From Bacteroidota bacterium (GTDB taxonomy: Bacteria > Bacteroidota > Bacteroidia > Chitinophagales > Chitinophagaceae): 64,000 nucleotides of DNA. The first letter of the stretch is position 1; each line of letters starts with the position of its first letter. A model generated the notes under the pieces. It did not search any database, had not been told where the DNA came from, and worked only from the letters and a program-made list of their open reading frames with translations. Location: contig JADJJH010000003.1 of assembly GCA_016706595.1 (NCBI GenBank), positions 310,001 through 374,000 of the forward strand, given 5' to 3'. This document shows, piece by piece, positions 34,138 through 42,104 of this stretch. The position numbers and the translations under genes were made by a program.

Positions 34138-35451
34138 ATGCAAATTATTCAACAAATACTTTTTGTTATTCTTGCTAGTGCATCCATTTTTCTCTTTTGG
34201 AAAAAAATGAGTGAAATCAGGCGAAATATTCTGCTCGGAAAGGATTTCGAAATGTCAGGAACATCTAAACAAAGATTTCAGAATTTATTGTTGAATGCTT
34301 TCGGTCAAAAAAAGATGTTCACCAATCCTATGGTCGCGGTATTGCACTTTTTTGTGTATGCCGGATTTATAATTATCAATGTAGAAATTCTTGAAATAAT
34401 ATTAGATGGGCTCACAGGGCATCATAGATTATTTTTTCCTGTACTTGGTTCATTGTATAATTTTTTAATCGGTTGTTTTGAAGTGCTAGCCTTTTTAGTA
34501 TTAGCAGCATGTGTAGTTTTTTTACTGCGTAGAAATATCACCAAAGTGAAAAGATTAAATCAGGGTGAATTGTTAGGGGGGTGGCCACGAAGTGATGCGA
34601 ATTATATTTTGACTTTTGAAATTGTACTCATGAGTCTCTTTTTAATTATGAATGCGGCCGATATAAACTTACAACAAGGCAACTCATCACACTATACACA
34701 AACCGGTAGTTTTTGGATATCCCAATTTATTGCCCCTATGCTAAGTGGCGTTTCAGAGAGCGGATTGATAGGTATCGAACGATTTTGTTGGTGGGCACAT
34801 ATTATCGGCATTTTTGTATTTATGAATTATCTTCCTTACAGTAAGCATCTTCATGTAATTCTAGCATTTCCAAATTCATATTATGCATCTCTAGCTGAAA
34901 AAGGAACACTTAGTAATATGAAGGAAATTCAAAATGAAGTCTTGTATATGATGCAGCCCGAATTAGCACCCGCTCACACAGAGGCAAATGCCGTGTTGAA
35001 ATTTGGCGCAAGAGATGTACAAGATTTAAGTTGGAAAAATTTAATGGATGCCTATAGTTGCACTGAATGTGGAAGATGCACTGCAGCGTGTCCAGCCAAT
35101 CAAACCGGCAAAAAATTATCACCACGACAAATCATGATGGCCACTCGTGATCGATTAGAGGACATTGGTACGCAATTAAATAAAGATAAAAATTGGACCA
35201 CAGATGGTAAGGCTTTATTACACGATTATATTTCAGTAGAAGAGCTTCGTGCTTGCACAACCTGTAATGCTTGTGTGCAAGAATGCCCGGTAAGTATATC
35301 GCCATTAGATATTATTATGCAACTACGTAGAAATTTGGTAATGGAAGAAAGTAATTCACCGCAAGAATGGAATCAAATGTTTGGTAATATTGAAAATAAT
35401 ATGGCACCTTGGAAGTTTAGTCCGGATGATAGAGATGGGTGGAATCATTAG
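34138..35451 (+). CDS. Membrane Fe-S oxidoreductase, HdrC/HdrE-like
   Basis: A 437-residue protein. The N-terminal half has about five membrane helices with conserved-looking His (LHFFVYAGF, WWAHIIGIFVFMNYLPYSKHLH), a likely haem b or quinone site. The C-terminal half holds two 4Fe-4S ferredoxin motifs: Cys308, 311, 314, 318 (CTECGRCTAACP) and Cys373, 376, 379, 383 (CTTCNACVQECP). This matches the HdrC-plus-membrane part of heterodisulfide-reductase-like complexes. The CCG-domain partner follows at 35991. The two genes are normally adjacent in Bacteroidota; here a four-helix-bundle gene with flanking repeat arrays lies between them, beginning exactly at this gene's stop codon. The electron acceptor is unknown. 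Confidence 0.88.
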   Translation: MQIIQQILFVILASASIFLFWKKMSEIRRNILLGKDFEMSGTSKQRFQNLLLNAFGQKKMFTNPMVAVLHFFVYAGFIIINVEILEIILDGLTGHHRLFFPVLGSLYNFLIGCFEVLAFLVLAACVVFLLRRNITKVKRLNQGELLGGWPRSDANYILTFEIVLMSLFLIMNAADINLQQGNSSHYTQTGSFWISQFIAPMLSGVSESGLIGIERFCWWAHIIGIFVFMNYLPYSKHLHVILAFPNSYYASLAEKGTLSNMKEIQNEVLYMMQPELAPAHTEANAVLKFGARDVQDLSWKNLMDAYSCTECGRCTAACPANQTGKKLSPRQIMMATRDRLEDIGTQLNKDKNWTTDGKALLHDYISVEELRACTTCNACVQECPVSISPLDIIMQLRRNLVMEESNSPQEWNQMFGNIENNMAPWKFSPDDRDGWNH

Positions 35452-35504
35452 GCAGTAAGTAGTAGGCAGTAAGTAGTAGGTAGTAAGCATTAATCAGTAA
35501 GCAG
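35451..35504 (+). repeat. Heptamer array, left arm of the S23 cassette (island D)
   Basis: Eight heptamers of the form [AG]GNAGTA/AGTAGTA (GGCAGTA, AGTAGTA, GGCAGTA, AGTAGTA, GGTAGTA, AGCATTA, ATCAGTA, AGCAGAA), beginning at the last base of the upstream stop codon. A 34-bp part (35455-35488) matches the inverted right arm (35943-35976) at 25 of 34 positions; two of the mismatches would still pair as G-U in RNA. Confidence 0.9.
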
Positions 35505-35526
35505 AAGATATAAATAAGTATTAGCA

Positions 35527-35925
35527 TTGGAAGGAGTAAAAGATTTGATAGTTTACAAAAAAGCATTCGCCTTGGCAATGGAGATTTTTTATATAGCAAA
35601 AGATTTTCCTGCGGAAGAGAAATATGCATTGACTTCTCAAATTAGAAGATCGTCGAGAGCTGTTTGTGCAAATTTGGCTGAAGCATATAGAAAGAGAATC
35701 TATCCTGCTCATTTTGTTGCTAAGATTTCTGATGGGAATATGGAAAACACAGAAACTCAAACATGGTTAGATTTTTGTTTAGCGTGTAATTACTTGCCAG
35801 TAGACAAACATGAAATACTTTATGCTCAAACAATTGAAGTTGGTAAATTATTGAATTATATGATAATGAACCCAAATAAATGTTTAACCTTAAAACAAAA
35901 AAACGAACTTAAACCCCATGATTAA
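35527..35925 (+). CDS. Four-helix-bundle protein, 23S rRNA-IVP (S23) family
   Basis: A 132-residue protein. The opening DLIVYKKAFALAMEIFYIAK, followed by YALTSQIRRSSRAVCANLAEAYRK, is the diagnostic S23/IVP signature (usually LTSQIRRAAxSIxANIAEG). The rest forms two more helices ending in a short polar tail. Relatives are encoded in intervening sequences of 23S rRNA and as free-standing genes in Bacteroidota; Avd of diversity-generating retroelements shares the fold. Function is unknown, and nucleic-acid binding by a pentameric ring is suggested for relatives. The modelled start is TTG at 35527; a second TTG at 35545 lies 8 bp after AAGGAG. The gene sits between two Fe-S operon genes and is flanked by inverted heptamer arrays. 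Confidence 0.9.
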   Translation: MEGVKDLIVYKKAFALAMEIFYIAKDFPAEEKYALTSQIRRSSRAVCANLAEAYRKRIYPAHFVAKISDGNMENTETQTWLDFCLACNYLPVDKHEILYAQTIEVGKLLNYMIMNPNKCLTLKQKNELKPHD

Positions 35926-35942
35926 TCAAGATTATTGCAGTT

Positions 35943-35982
35943 GCATACTGCCTACTTTATACTACCTACTTTATACTAAATA
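35943..35982 (-). repeat. Heptamer array, right arm of the S23 cassette (island D)
   Basis: TACT-initial heptamers (TACTGCC, TACTTTA, TACTACC, TACTTTA, TACTAAA) which on the minus strand read as GGCAGTA, TAAAGTA, GGTAGTA, TAAAGTA. They are inverted copies of the left arm and end 9 bp before the ATG of the CCG-domain gene. Confidence 0.88.
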
Positions 35983-35990
35983 CACCTAAT

Positions 35991-36776
35991 ATGCAAGTAC
36001 GAACCTATGCCGAGTTTCAGGCAAATAACGAAACACCGGAAATACTTTTTTGGGTTGGATGTGCAGGAAGTTTTGATCAACGGGCCCAACGGGTTACGAA
36101 AGCATTTGTTGAAATTCTTCAGCATGCTGGCATCAACTTTGCCATTTTAGGTAAAGAAGAAATGTGCACCGGAGATCCTGCACGACGAGCCGGCAACGAA
36201 TTTTTATTTCAGATGATGGCGTATAATAATATTCAAACCATGAATATGTATGCGGTAAAAAAAATTGTCACTACTTGTCCGCATTGTTTTAATACCTTAA
36301 AAAATGAATACCCTGAACTGGGTGGAACTTACGATGTGATTCATCATACTACTTTAATTCAACAACTCATTAATGAAGGTAAAATTATTATGAAAGAAGG
36401 TGGTGAATTTAAAGGCAAAAAGATTACCTATCACGATAGTTGTTACCTTGGTAGAGCTAATCAAGTGTATGAGGCACCACGTGCAGTGTTAGAAGTATTG
36501 GATGCCGACTTAGTTGAAATGAAACGTTGTAAAACCAACGGATTATGTTGCGGTGCAGGTGGTGCACAAATGTTTAAAGAAGAAGAACCGGGGAATACAC
36601 GTGTAAATTGGGAACGAAGTGAAGAAGCACTTGAAACGGGTGCAACGGTAATTGCGAGTAATTGCCCGTTTTGTTTAACCATGTTAAGCGATGGAATTAA
36701 AAAGAATGAGAAGGAGGATGACGTGCAAGTTTTAGATATTGCTGAAATGATAGCAAAATCAATTGATAAGCAGTAA
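35991..36776 (+). CDS. CCG-domain Fe-S protein, HdrB/GlpC-like
   Basis: A 261-residue protein with two cysteine-rich CCG-type modules: WVGCAGSFDQRAQRVTKAF with TTCPHCFNTL, and YHDSCYLGRANQVYEAPR with GLCCGAGGAQMF followed by SNCPFCLTML. In heterodisulfide reductase such modules hold unusual [4Fe-4S] clusters at the catalytic site. It is the soluble partner of the membrane Fe-S protein encoded before the S23 cassette, and together they are likely to move electrons between a quinone or haem pool and an unknown acceptor. The next gene (36800) follows in 24 bp. In Bacteroidota this gene set often lies near acyl-CoA or electron-transfer-flavoprotein genes, which are not seen here. Confidence 0.88.
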   Translation: MQVRTYAEFQANNETPEILFWVGCAGSFDQRAQRVTKAFVEILQHAGINFAILGKEEMCTGDPARRAGNEFLFQMMAYNNIQTMNMYAVKKIVTTCPHCFNTLKNEYPELGGTYDVIHHTTLIQQLINEGKIIMKEGGEFKGKKITYHDSCYLGRANQVYEAPRAVLEVLDADLVEMKRCKTNGLCCGAGGAQMFKEEEPGNTRVNWERSEEALETGATVIASNCPFCLTMLSDGIKKNEKEDDVQVLDIAEMIAKSIDKQ

Positions 36777-36799
36777 ACGTAATAATAAATAGATATATT

Positions 36800-37303
36800 T
36801 TGATAGTAGAACTTAAGCAAATATTACCAAGCGACTTTGCCGACGAATCACGGGTATGGATTTACCAAAGTAGTAGGCAATTTACCGATCAAGAGGAAAA
36901 AGAGATTGATGATCAATTACATAATTTTTATGTGCAATGGTTATCGCATGGTGCGGAAGTAAAAGGGTGGGCGAAGGTAATTTTTAAGCAGTTTATAGTG
37001 GTGATGGCAGATGAAACGCAAAGTGGAGTGGGTGGTTGCAGTACCGATAGTATGGTAAGGATTATTAAAAGTGTAGAAAGGCAATATGGAGTCGATTTAT
37101 TTGACCGACTAACCATTACCTTTCTCATCGATGAAAAACCTCAACCTTTGCCTTTACAACAAGTGAAGTATGCATTGGAGAAAGGCTATATCGAAACCGA
37201 CTCACTCTTATTCAATAATACGGTTGATACTAAAGCCCGACTAGAAACGGAATGGTTGGTGCCCTTAAATAAAAGTTGGTTGTGGAGTAGAATTGTAAGT
37301 TAA
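36800..37303 (+). CDS. Conserved Bacteroidota protein following Fe-S gene pair
   Basis: A 167-residue acidic, soluble protein without signal peptide or membrane helix. Relatives in Bacteroidota are often labelled ABC transporter ATPase, but no Walker A or signature motif is present here, so that name is unsupported. A compact conserved-looking core lies in WAKVIFKQFIVVMADETQSG and VGGCSTDSMVRIIKSVE, with one Cys in GGCSTDS. The modelled start is TTG. It is closely spaced with the CCG-domain gene, so it is probably part of the same operon, and its role may be tied to that complex. No function is claimed. Confidence 0.75.
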   Translation: MIVELKQILPSDFADESRVWIYQSSRQFTDQEEKEIDDQLHNFYVQWLSHGAEVKGWAKVIFKQFIVVMADETQSGVGGCSTDSMVRIIKSVERQYGVDLFDRLTITFLIDEKPQPLPLQQVKYALEKGYIETDSLLFNNTVDTKARLETEWLVPLNKSWLWSRIVS

Positions 37304-37309
37304 ATAATT

Positions 37310-37317
37310 TACTTTTG
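37310..37317 (+). promoter_or_regulatory. -7 promoter element of tRNA-Arg
   Basis: TACTTTTG is a full match to TAnnTTTG and lies 14 bp before the first base of the tRNA, the right distance for a start 6-8 bp downstream. Confidence 0.5.
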
Positions 37318-37331
37318 CGCGACTTCAAAAA

Positions 37332-37405
37332 GGTCCGGTAGCTCAGCTGGATAGAGCAACAGCCTTCTAAGCTGTAGGCCATTGGTTCGAATCCAATCCG
37401 GATCA
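37332..37405 (+). tRNA. tRNA-Arg (anticodon TCT)
   Basis: A complete cloverleaf of 74 bases. The acceptor stem is GGTCCGG with CCGGATC (one G-U pair), D stem GCTC/GAGC, anticodon stem ACAGC/GCTGT with loop CTTCTAA, so anticodon TCT, and T arm ATTGG-TTCGAAT-CCAAT. It reads AGA/AGG codons. The 3' CCA is not encoded: the discriminator A is followed by CAC. Confidence 0.96.
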
Positions 37406-37408
37406 CAC

Positions 37409-37426
37409 CCCCGATAGCTATCGGGG
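37409..37426. repeat. Perfect 18-bp palindrome after tRNA-Arg
   Basis: CCCCGATAGCTATCGGGG is fully self-complementary and starts 3 bases after the tRNA. I recall this palindrome as common between genes in Bacteroidota. It may act in 3' processing or be a dispersed repeat; no T-run follows directly. Confidence 0.8.
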
Positions 37427-37447
37427 CAGAGTGAGAATGAAAGTAGA

Positions 37448-37482
37448 GAGCGACGCTCGAAACAGATTTTCGCTCTTTTTTT
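37448..37482 (+). terminator. Terminator after tRNA-Arg
   Basis: A 7-bp stem (AGAGCGA at 37448-37454, TCGCTCT at 37471-37477) with a 16-base loop, then a long T-run. Confidence 0.7.
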
Positions 37483-37591
37483 TTATTCTTCTTGTTCTTT
37501 ATCTCGCTCTAGCATTGTCAATCCGTGTAGAAGTTTAAAGCCTTCCATTTCTCTGTATTATATTTACGACATTAACTTCTTAGCTATTCAC

Positions 37592-39802
37592 GTGCAAGTA
37601 TTACTCATTACACCTCCATTTACACAGCTCAATACGCCTTATCCTGCCACTGCGTATTTAAAAGGATTCTTGAATACAAAATCTATACATTCATATCAAT
37701 GCGATTTGGGTATCGAAGTAATTCTTAAATTATTTACGAAAGAAAAACTTCAACTTGCTTTTCAAGTTGTACAAAATAAAATAGAGAAGAATGAAATTTC
37801 ATGTTCAGAAAACTCTCTGCGGATTCATGCATTGCAAGCAAGTTATGTACAAGCAATCGAACCGGTAATTTCTTTCTTGCAAGGTAAAAATCCTATGCTT
37901 GCTCACACCATGTGTTTAGGTCATTTTTTGCCTCACGCTTCAAGATTCGCTGAACAAGTTGATATGCATCATGCCTTTGGAACCATGGGCTTACAAGATC
38001 AAGCTAAATATTTGTGTACTATGTTTCTCGAAGATTTATCTGATTATCTGAAAGAATGTCTCGACGAACATTTTGGATTTAGCAGATACGCCGAACGCTT
38101 GGCTAGAAGTGCCAATTCATTCGATACTTTGTATGAAGCCTTACAAAACGAACCTTCTTTTATTGATGAAATTCTTATCGAAATATTATCCGAGAAAGTT
38201 GAGAAATTGCAACCCGACCTAATTTGTTTAAGTATACCTTTCCCAGGAAATTTGTATAGTGGATTACGAATTGGACAATGGGTAAAGGGAAATACATCTT
38301 CAACTAAAGTGGTAATGGGTGGAGGCTTCCCCAATACCGAATTGCGTTCTTTACAAGATAAACGTGTTTTTGAATTTGTAGATTTTATTTGTTTGGATGA
38401 TGGAGAAGCGCCATTAGAACATGTAATCGAACATATAAATAGCAAGCGAGATATCCATCTTTTGAAACGCACATTTGTATTGCATGAAGACAAAGTATTA
38501 TATTGTAATGGAAGTTTACAACGCGATTATAAACAGCCCGAAACGGGTACGCCCGATTATTCGGATTTATTATTAGATCAATATATTTCTGTGTTGGAAG
38601 TTGCGAATCCGATGCACAGGTTATGGAGTGATGGAAGATGGAATAAACTTACGATGGCACATGGATGCTATTGGCGAAACTGCACTTTCTGTGATATTTC
38701 ATTAAGTTATATTCAAGATTATGAGCCACTTACTGCAAAATTGATTTGTGATAGAATGCAACAAATTATCACACAAACCGGTCAGTCGGGTTTTCATTTT
38801 GTGGATGAAGCAGCACCACCTTCGTTGATGAAGGAAGTGGCTATTGAAATTATTAAACGAAATATGGCAGTAAGTTGGTGGACCAATATTCGCTTTGAAA
38901 AAAGCTTCACTCGCGACCTCTGTTTTTTATTGAAAGCTTCAGGTTGCATTGGTGTTTCCGGAGGATTAGAAGTTGCCTCTGATCGATTATTGAAATTGAT
39001 CAATAAAGGCGTTACGATTGATCAAGTAGCTTTGGTAAATAAGCATTTTACCCAAGCCGGTATTATGGTACATGCCTATTTGATGTATGGATTTCCTACG
39101 CAAACTGCACAAGAAACTATCGATTCGTTAGAGATTGTTCGACAGATGTTTAAAACGGGTATTTTGAAATCTGCGTTTTGGCATCAGTTTGCCATGACAG
39201 CTCATAGTCCGGTTGGTTTGGAACCTGAAAAATTTGGTGTACAAAAAGTAAATGATGTTGAAGGCACTTTTGCCAATAATGATATTGATCATGTTGACCC
39301 TAAAGGTGCACAACCTGAGGTATTTAGTTTTGGCTTAAAAAAATCGCTGTTCAATTATATGAATCAGCTATGTTTGGATGACCCCTTGTCGACCTGGTTC
39401 GAAACTAAAGTGCCTAAAACTGCAGTGCCAAATGAGAGCATTCAAAAAATACTAGAAGATGATATCATTCGAAATCATAAACCAAGTGAACGTGTGATTT
39501 GGTTAGGTGCTCAGACTAGCATAAGCTATTTTACAAAATCAAAAAAAGGACAACAATGGGAAATGGCAACTATTAAGATTTTTGCAAAATCAGAAACTGT
39601 TGAAATTGTATTAGGTAAATTAGAAGGGGCGTGGTTGATGAAAATTCTTAATCAAGCAAATATTGCCAATCAAATTATAGTAAGTTTTGGTGAATTGCAA
39701 GTCGATTATGAATCACAGGAAGGCTTGTTAGATTTTGATTTGTTTTGGTATAATAAACCGATGAATAGTTTGTATAAATATGGTTTACTTGTAGTAAGCT
39801 AA
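37592..39802 (+). CDS. B12-binding radical SAM protein
   Basis: A 736-residue protein opening with a cobalamin-domain strand (MQVLLITPPFTQLNTPYPATAYL). The B12-like fold continues to about residue 310 (LQPDLICLSIPFPGNL, VVMGGGFPN, DFICLDDGEAPL). The radical SAM core has the cluster motif Cys359-x4-Cys364-x2-Cys367 (GCYWRNCTFCD), the CX4CX2C spacing seen in one B12-binding subgroup. GGLEVASDRLLKLINKG and VHAYLMYGFPTQT are later core strands. The C-terminal 180 residues are not recognised. The start is GTG. The reaction is unknown; subgroup members perform methylations or ring contractions on metabolites. It is a single-gene unit between the tRNA terminator and a convergent terminator. Confidence 0.85.
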   Translation: MQVLLITPPFTQLNTPYPATAYLKGFLNTKSIHSYQCDLGIEVILKLFTKEKLQLAFQVVQNKIEKNEISCSENSLRIHALQASYVQAIEPVISFLQGKNPMLAHTMCLGHFLPHASRFAEQVDMHHAFGTMGLQDQAKYLCTMFLEDLSDYLKECLDEHFGFSRYAERLARSANSFDTLYEALQNEPSFIDEILIEILSEKVEKLQPDLICLSIPFPGNLYSGLRIGQWVKGNTSSTKVVMGGGFPNTELRSLQDKRVFEFVDFICLDDGEAPLEHVIEHINSKRDIHLLKRTFVLHEDKVLYCNGSLQRDYKQPETGTPDYSDLLLDQYISVLEVANPMHRLWSDGRWNKLTMAHGCYWRNCTFCDISLSYIQDYEPLTAKLICDRMQQIITQTGQSGFHFVDEAAPPSLMKEVAIEIIKRNMAVSWWTNIRFEKSFTRDLCFLLKASGCIGVSGGLEVASDRLLKLINKGVTIDQVALVNKHFTQAGIMVHAYLMYGFPTQTAQETIDSLEIVRQMFKTGILKSAFWHQFAMTAHSPVGLEPEKFGVQKVNDVEGTFANNDIDHVDPKGAQPEVFSFGLKKSLFNYMNQLCLDDPLSTWFETKVPKTAVPNESIQKILEDDIIRNHKPSERVIWLGAQTSISYFTKSKKGQQWEMATIKIFAKSETVEIVLGKLEGAWLMKILNQANIANQIIVSFGELQVDYESQEGLLDFDLFWYNKPMNSLYKYGLLVVS

Positions 39803-39841
39803 ATTTGAATTATGACTGTGTGAGGGATGGCAATGAAAATC

Positions 39842-39948
39842 CTTTTGCTTGCTTCAAGCAAAAGATTGAAATGTACAGCCCGACCCCGAAGCAGAAAAAT
39901 ACACCGAGGCACGAGGTTTAATTTTTCGCATTCGGGGGCACACCCAAA
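39842..39948. repeat. Hairpin-bearing intergenic element
   Basis: A perfect 10-bp stem (CTTTTGCTTG at 39842-39851 with CAAGCAAAAG at 39855-39864) is followed by ACAGCCCGACCCCGAAGC, then CGCATTCGGGGG. I recall similar elements with a variable hairpin followed by AGCCCGACC between genes in other Bacteroidota. No T-run follows, so it is not a normal terminator. Confidence 0.5.
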
Positions 39949-39974
39949 TGATAATTCGATTTAATGGGATGGCA

Positions 39975-40006
39975 CAAAAAAAATCGTCTGCATTACGCAG
40001 ACGATT
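39975..40006 (-). terminator. Terminator of the PhaE-like gene
   Basis: A 10-bp stem (AATCGTCTGC at 39982-39991 with GCAGACGATT at 39997-40006), followed on the minus strand by a run of T. It lies 28 bp past the stop. Confidence 0.9.
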
Positions 40007-40033
40007 CTCTTATATTCACTAAAAAACTAATGA

Positions 40034-41554
40034 CTACTTCTTTTTGTTAGTTGCTTTTTTAGCAACTGTTTTTGTTGCAGCAGCACGAGCAACCGGCTTA
40101 GCAGCTGGCGTTGCTTTTGGTGCAGCGGTTGCAGCAGGTGTAGCTTTTACATTACCAACTTCTTCAAGTTTAGTTTGTAAACTGCGAACTAATTTTTTCA
40201 AATCATAAATGGTTTGATACACTTCATCCATTTCGCTACGAGTAGCTAAAGGAATGTTCACAAACATTTTTTCCATTTGCGTTTCAACATTCTTTTTGAT
40301 ACTCATTTTCATTGAGCTTACTTCAGCCATTAATTTGCTGTACTCATCGGTTTCAAATAAGTTCACATACATTTTATCTGAAAGGTTCAAGTACTCTTGA
40401 TACATTTTCATCATGCTGTTTACATCTTCACCATTTTCAATTTTGTGCATAACAGATTCAGCTAATTTCTCCATAGCTTGCATACCTGTTTCATACACCA
40501 TTTGTTGTAATTCTGCATTTTTGATGTTGTAGATATTCATGTTATTGAAAATCGACATCCATTCTTGCATGGTTTTAGTGTCGTTGTTAGGCGTCATCAA
40601 TTTAGCAAAAGGAGTTACAGCATTCATCATTTGACCATACACAGTGTTATAGCCATTTAATAAATTGGTATAAGGATTTTGCATCATTTCAGGCATCATG
40701 TTGTTCATGCTTCCTTTAAATGCATTCATCATTTCTTTTGATTGAGCGCTTGAATTTTTATAAGCTTCAGAATATAAATTTTTCATTTGGTTCATATAAT
40801 CCTGAGAAGTTTCAGGCATGAAAGAGAAAAATTTATCCATGAAAGTTTTGTACTGGTCCATGTTTAAATTCTTAGTGAAAGAATCCATGTTGAAAGTCTT
40901 GTCTTGCATAGACTTCATCATCGGCATCCACATTTCGTAGAATTTAGAAAAACCTTCAGATGTGTTGAACATACCTTTATAGGTATCAGCTAAAGTTCCG
41001 TTTTGGAAATTCTTAGTGAAATCGGTATAGTTATTATTTAAGATTGTTTGAAACTGATTCCAAAATGCTTTCATTTGCTCTGTGCCTTTATCCATTTGAG
41101 CTTGGAAGTTTGCAGGGTTCATTTGATTCATCATATTGTTCATATCAAATTGTGTGTTCATATTATTGAACATATTTTGAAATTGAGCCGTAGGATTTTG
41201 CATATGGTTTTGATTCCAAATGTTTTTCATGAAGTTCGTGTTCATGTCTTGCATTTGCTTAGCCCAATCTGTTTGTTGGTTTTTCCAATTTGCAAAATAC
41301 TCGTTTACTTTTTCAGTACCTTTTTTTGCTTCAGATTGAATGGTGCTTGAATAAGCAGTTGCTTTGTCTACGTTTTCTTTTGTTGCGTCAACAGACTTCT
41401 TAAAGAAATCAGTAGTTTTTTCAATTGTTTCATTCACAACAGCGTTTCCGTTGGTGAATTTTTTTGTGTTTTCTACGATGTTTTCAAATGCATTTTTTTG
41501 AGCGTCTACAAGAGTTTCAAAAAAATTGGTCGAAGAATTTGTTTTGTTTGCCAT
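40034..41554 (-). CDS. phaE: PhaE-like polyhydroxyalkanoate synthase subunit / phasin-like protein
   Basis: A 506-residue protein from the ATG at 41554 (MANKTNSSTNFFETLVDAQ); a longer frame to 41632 crosses the promoter and was rejected. It is almost wholly alpha-helical and rich in Met, Asn and Gln. The middle (NYTDFTKNFQNGTLADTYKGMFNTSEGFSKFYEMWMPMMKSM) and the closing LATRSEMDEVYQTIYDLKKLVRSLQTKLEE resemble the C-terminal half of PhaE, the non-catalytic subunit of class III PHA synthase. The last 40 residues form a Lys/Ala/Pro tail like those of phasins and histone-H1-like proteins. The N-terminus has phasin-like helices. A divergent PhaJ-like hydratase supports a polyester-storage role. 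No phaC gene is in the window. Confidence 0.65.
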   Translation of the reverse strand: MANKTNSSTNFFETLVDAQKNAFENIVENTKKFTNGNAVVNETIEKTTDFFKKSVDATKENVDKATAYSSTIQSEAKKGTEKVNEYFANWKNQQTDWAKQMQDMNTNFMKNIWNQNHMQNPTAQFQNMFNNMNTQFDMNNMMNQMNPANFQAQMDKGTEQMKAFWNQFQTILNNNYTDFTKNFQNGTLADTYKGMFNTSEGFSKFYEMWMPMMKSMQDKTFNMDSFTKNLNMDQYKTFMDKFFSFMPETSQDYMNQMKNLYSEAYKNSSAQSKEMMNAFKGSMNNMMPEMMQNPYTNLLNGYNTVYGQMMNAVTPFAKLMTPNNDTKTMQEWMSIFNNMNIYNIKNAELQQMVYETGMQAMEKLAESVMHKIENGEDVNSMMKMYQEYLNLSDKMYVNLFETDEYSKLMAEVSSMKMSIKKNVETQMEKMFVNIPLATRSEMDEVYQTIYDLKKLVRSLQTKLEEVGNVKATPAATAAPKATPAAKPVARAAATKTVAKKATNKKK

Positions 41555-41629
41555 TTTGTTTTTATTTGCGGTGGATTTAAAATATTCTGTTTTAATCTGA
41601 AAACCAAAATACCATCTGATTTCCGGGTG

Positions 41630-41637
41630 CAAAAGTA
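41630..41637 (-). promoter_or_regulatory. -7 element of the PhaE-like gene
   Basis: On the minus strand it reads TACTTTTG, a full TAnnTTTG match, in the 136-bp region between the two divergent genes and about 75 bp before the ATG at 41554. Confidence 0.45.
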
Positions 41638-41690
41638 AAACTTATTCTTTGAACAGGGTGTTCTTAGATGTTATTAAATTGTAATAATAT

Positions 41691-42104
41691 ATGATACAAG
41701 TTGGCGATAAATTTGAGCACGAATATAGCTACACACAAGATCAAGTTAATATGTATGCGCAAGTAAGTGGCGATACGAATCCATTGCATACGAATGAAGA
41801 AGCCGGAAAAAACAGCATCTTCGGCAGATGTATTATGCATGGTTTTTTAGGTGCAAGTGTATTTACTAAAATCTTTGGTGCACTTTGGTATGCCGACGGT
41901 CATATTTATATGAAGCAAAGTATGATGTGGATGAAACCCATGTTTGTTGATACTACTTATAAAGCGGTAATCACTGTAAAAGAAATCTTCCCGGAAAAGA
42001 ATCGTGTACTTTACGACTGTTCTGTGTACGAAGTAAGTTCTGGCGACCAAACCATTAGCGGTGAAGCGATGCTCATGAATAAAAAGCAATACGTTTGGAG
42101 TTAA
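41691..42104 (+). CDS. phaJ: MaoC-like (R)-specific enoyl-CoA hydratase
   Basis: A 137-residue hot-dog-fold hydratase. The catalytic pair lies in the hydratase-2 motif: Asp and His of QVSGDTNPLHTNEEAGKNSIFGRCIMHGFLGASV. The length matches PhaJ. Such enzymes turn trans-2-enoyl-CoA from beta-oxidation into (R)-3-hydroxyacyl-CoA, the monomer for PHA synthase. It is transcribed divergently from the PhaE-like gene, from a shared 136-bp region, which is consistent with joint control. Other MaoC-domain dehydratases share the motif, so the substrate is not certain. Confidence 0.8.
   Translation: MIQVGDKFEHEYSYTQDQVNMYAQVSGDTNPLHTNEEAGKNSIFGRCIMHGFLGASVFTKIFGALWYADGHIYMKQSMMWMKPMFVDTTYKAVITVKEIFPEKNRVLYDCSVYEVSSGDQTISGEAMLMNKKQYVWS

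Noticed and set aside
35451..35982. Diversity-generating retroelement, because Avd shares the four-helix-bundle fold
   Set aside because: There is no reverse transcriptase, no template and variable repeat pair, and no variable target protein in the neighbourhood.
36800..37303. ABC transporter ATPase, a label I associate with this family
   Set aside because: No Walker A, Walker B or signature motif can be found, so it is listed as unknown.
38044..38493. 149-residue minus-strand frame within the second B12 radical SAM gene
   Set aside because: Shadow of a recognised coding frame with no signal of its own.
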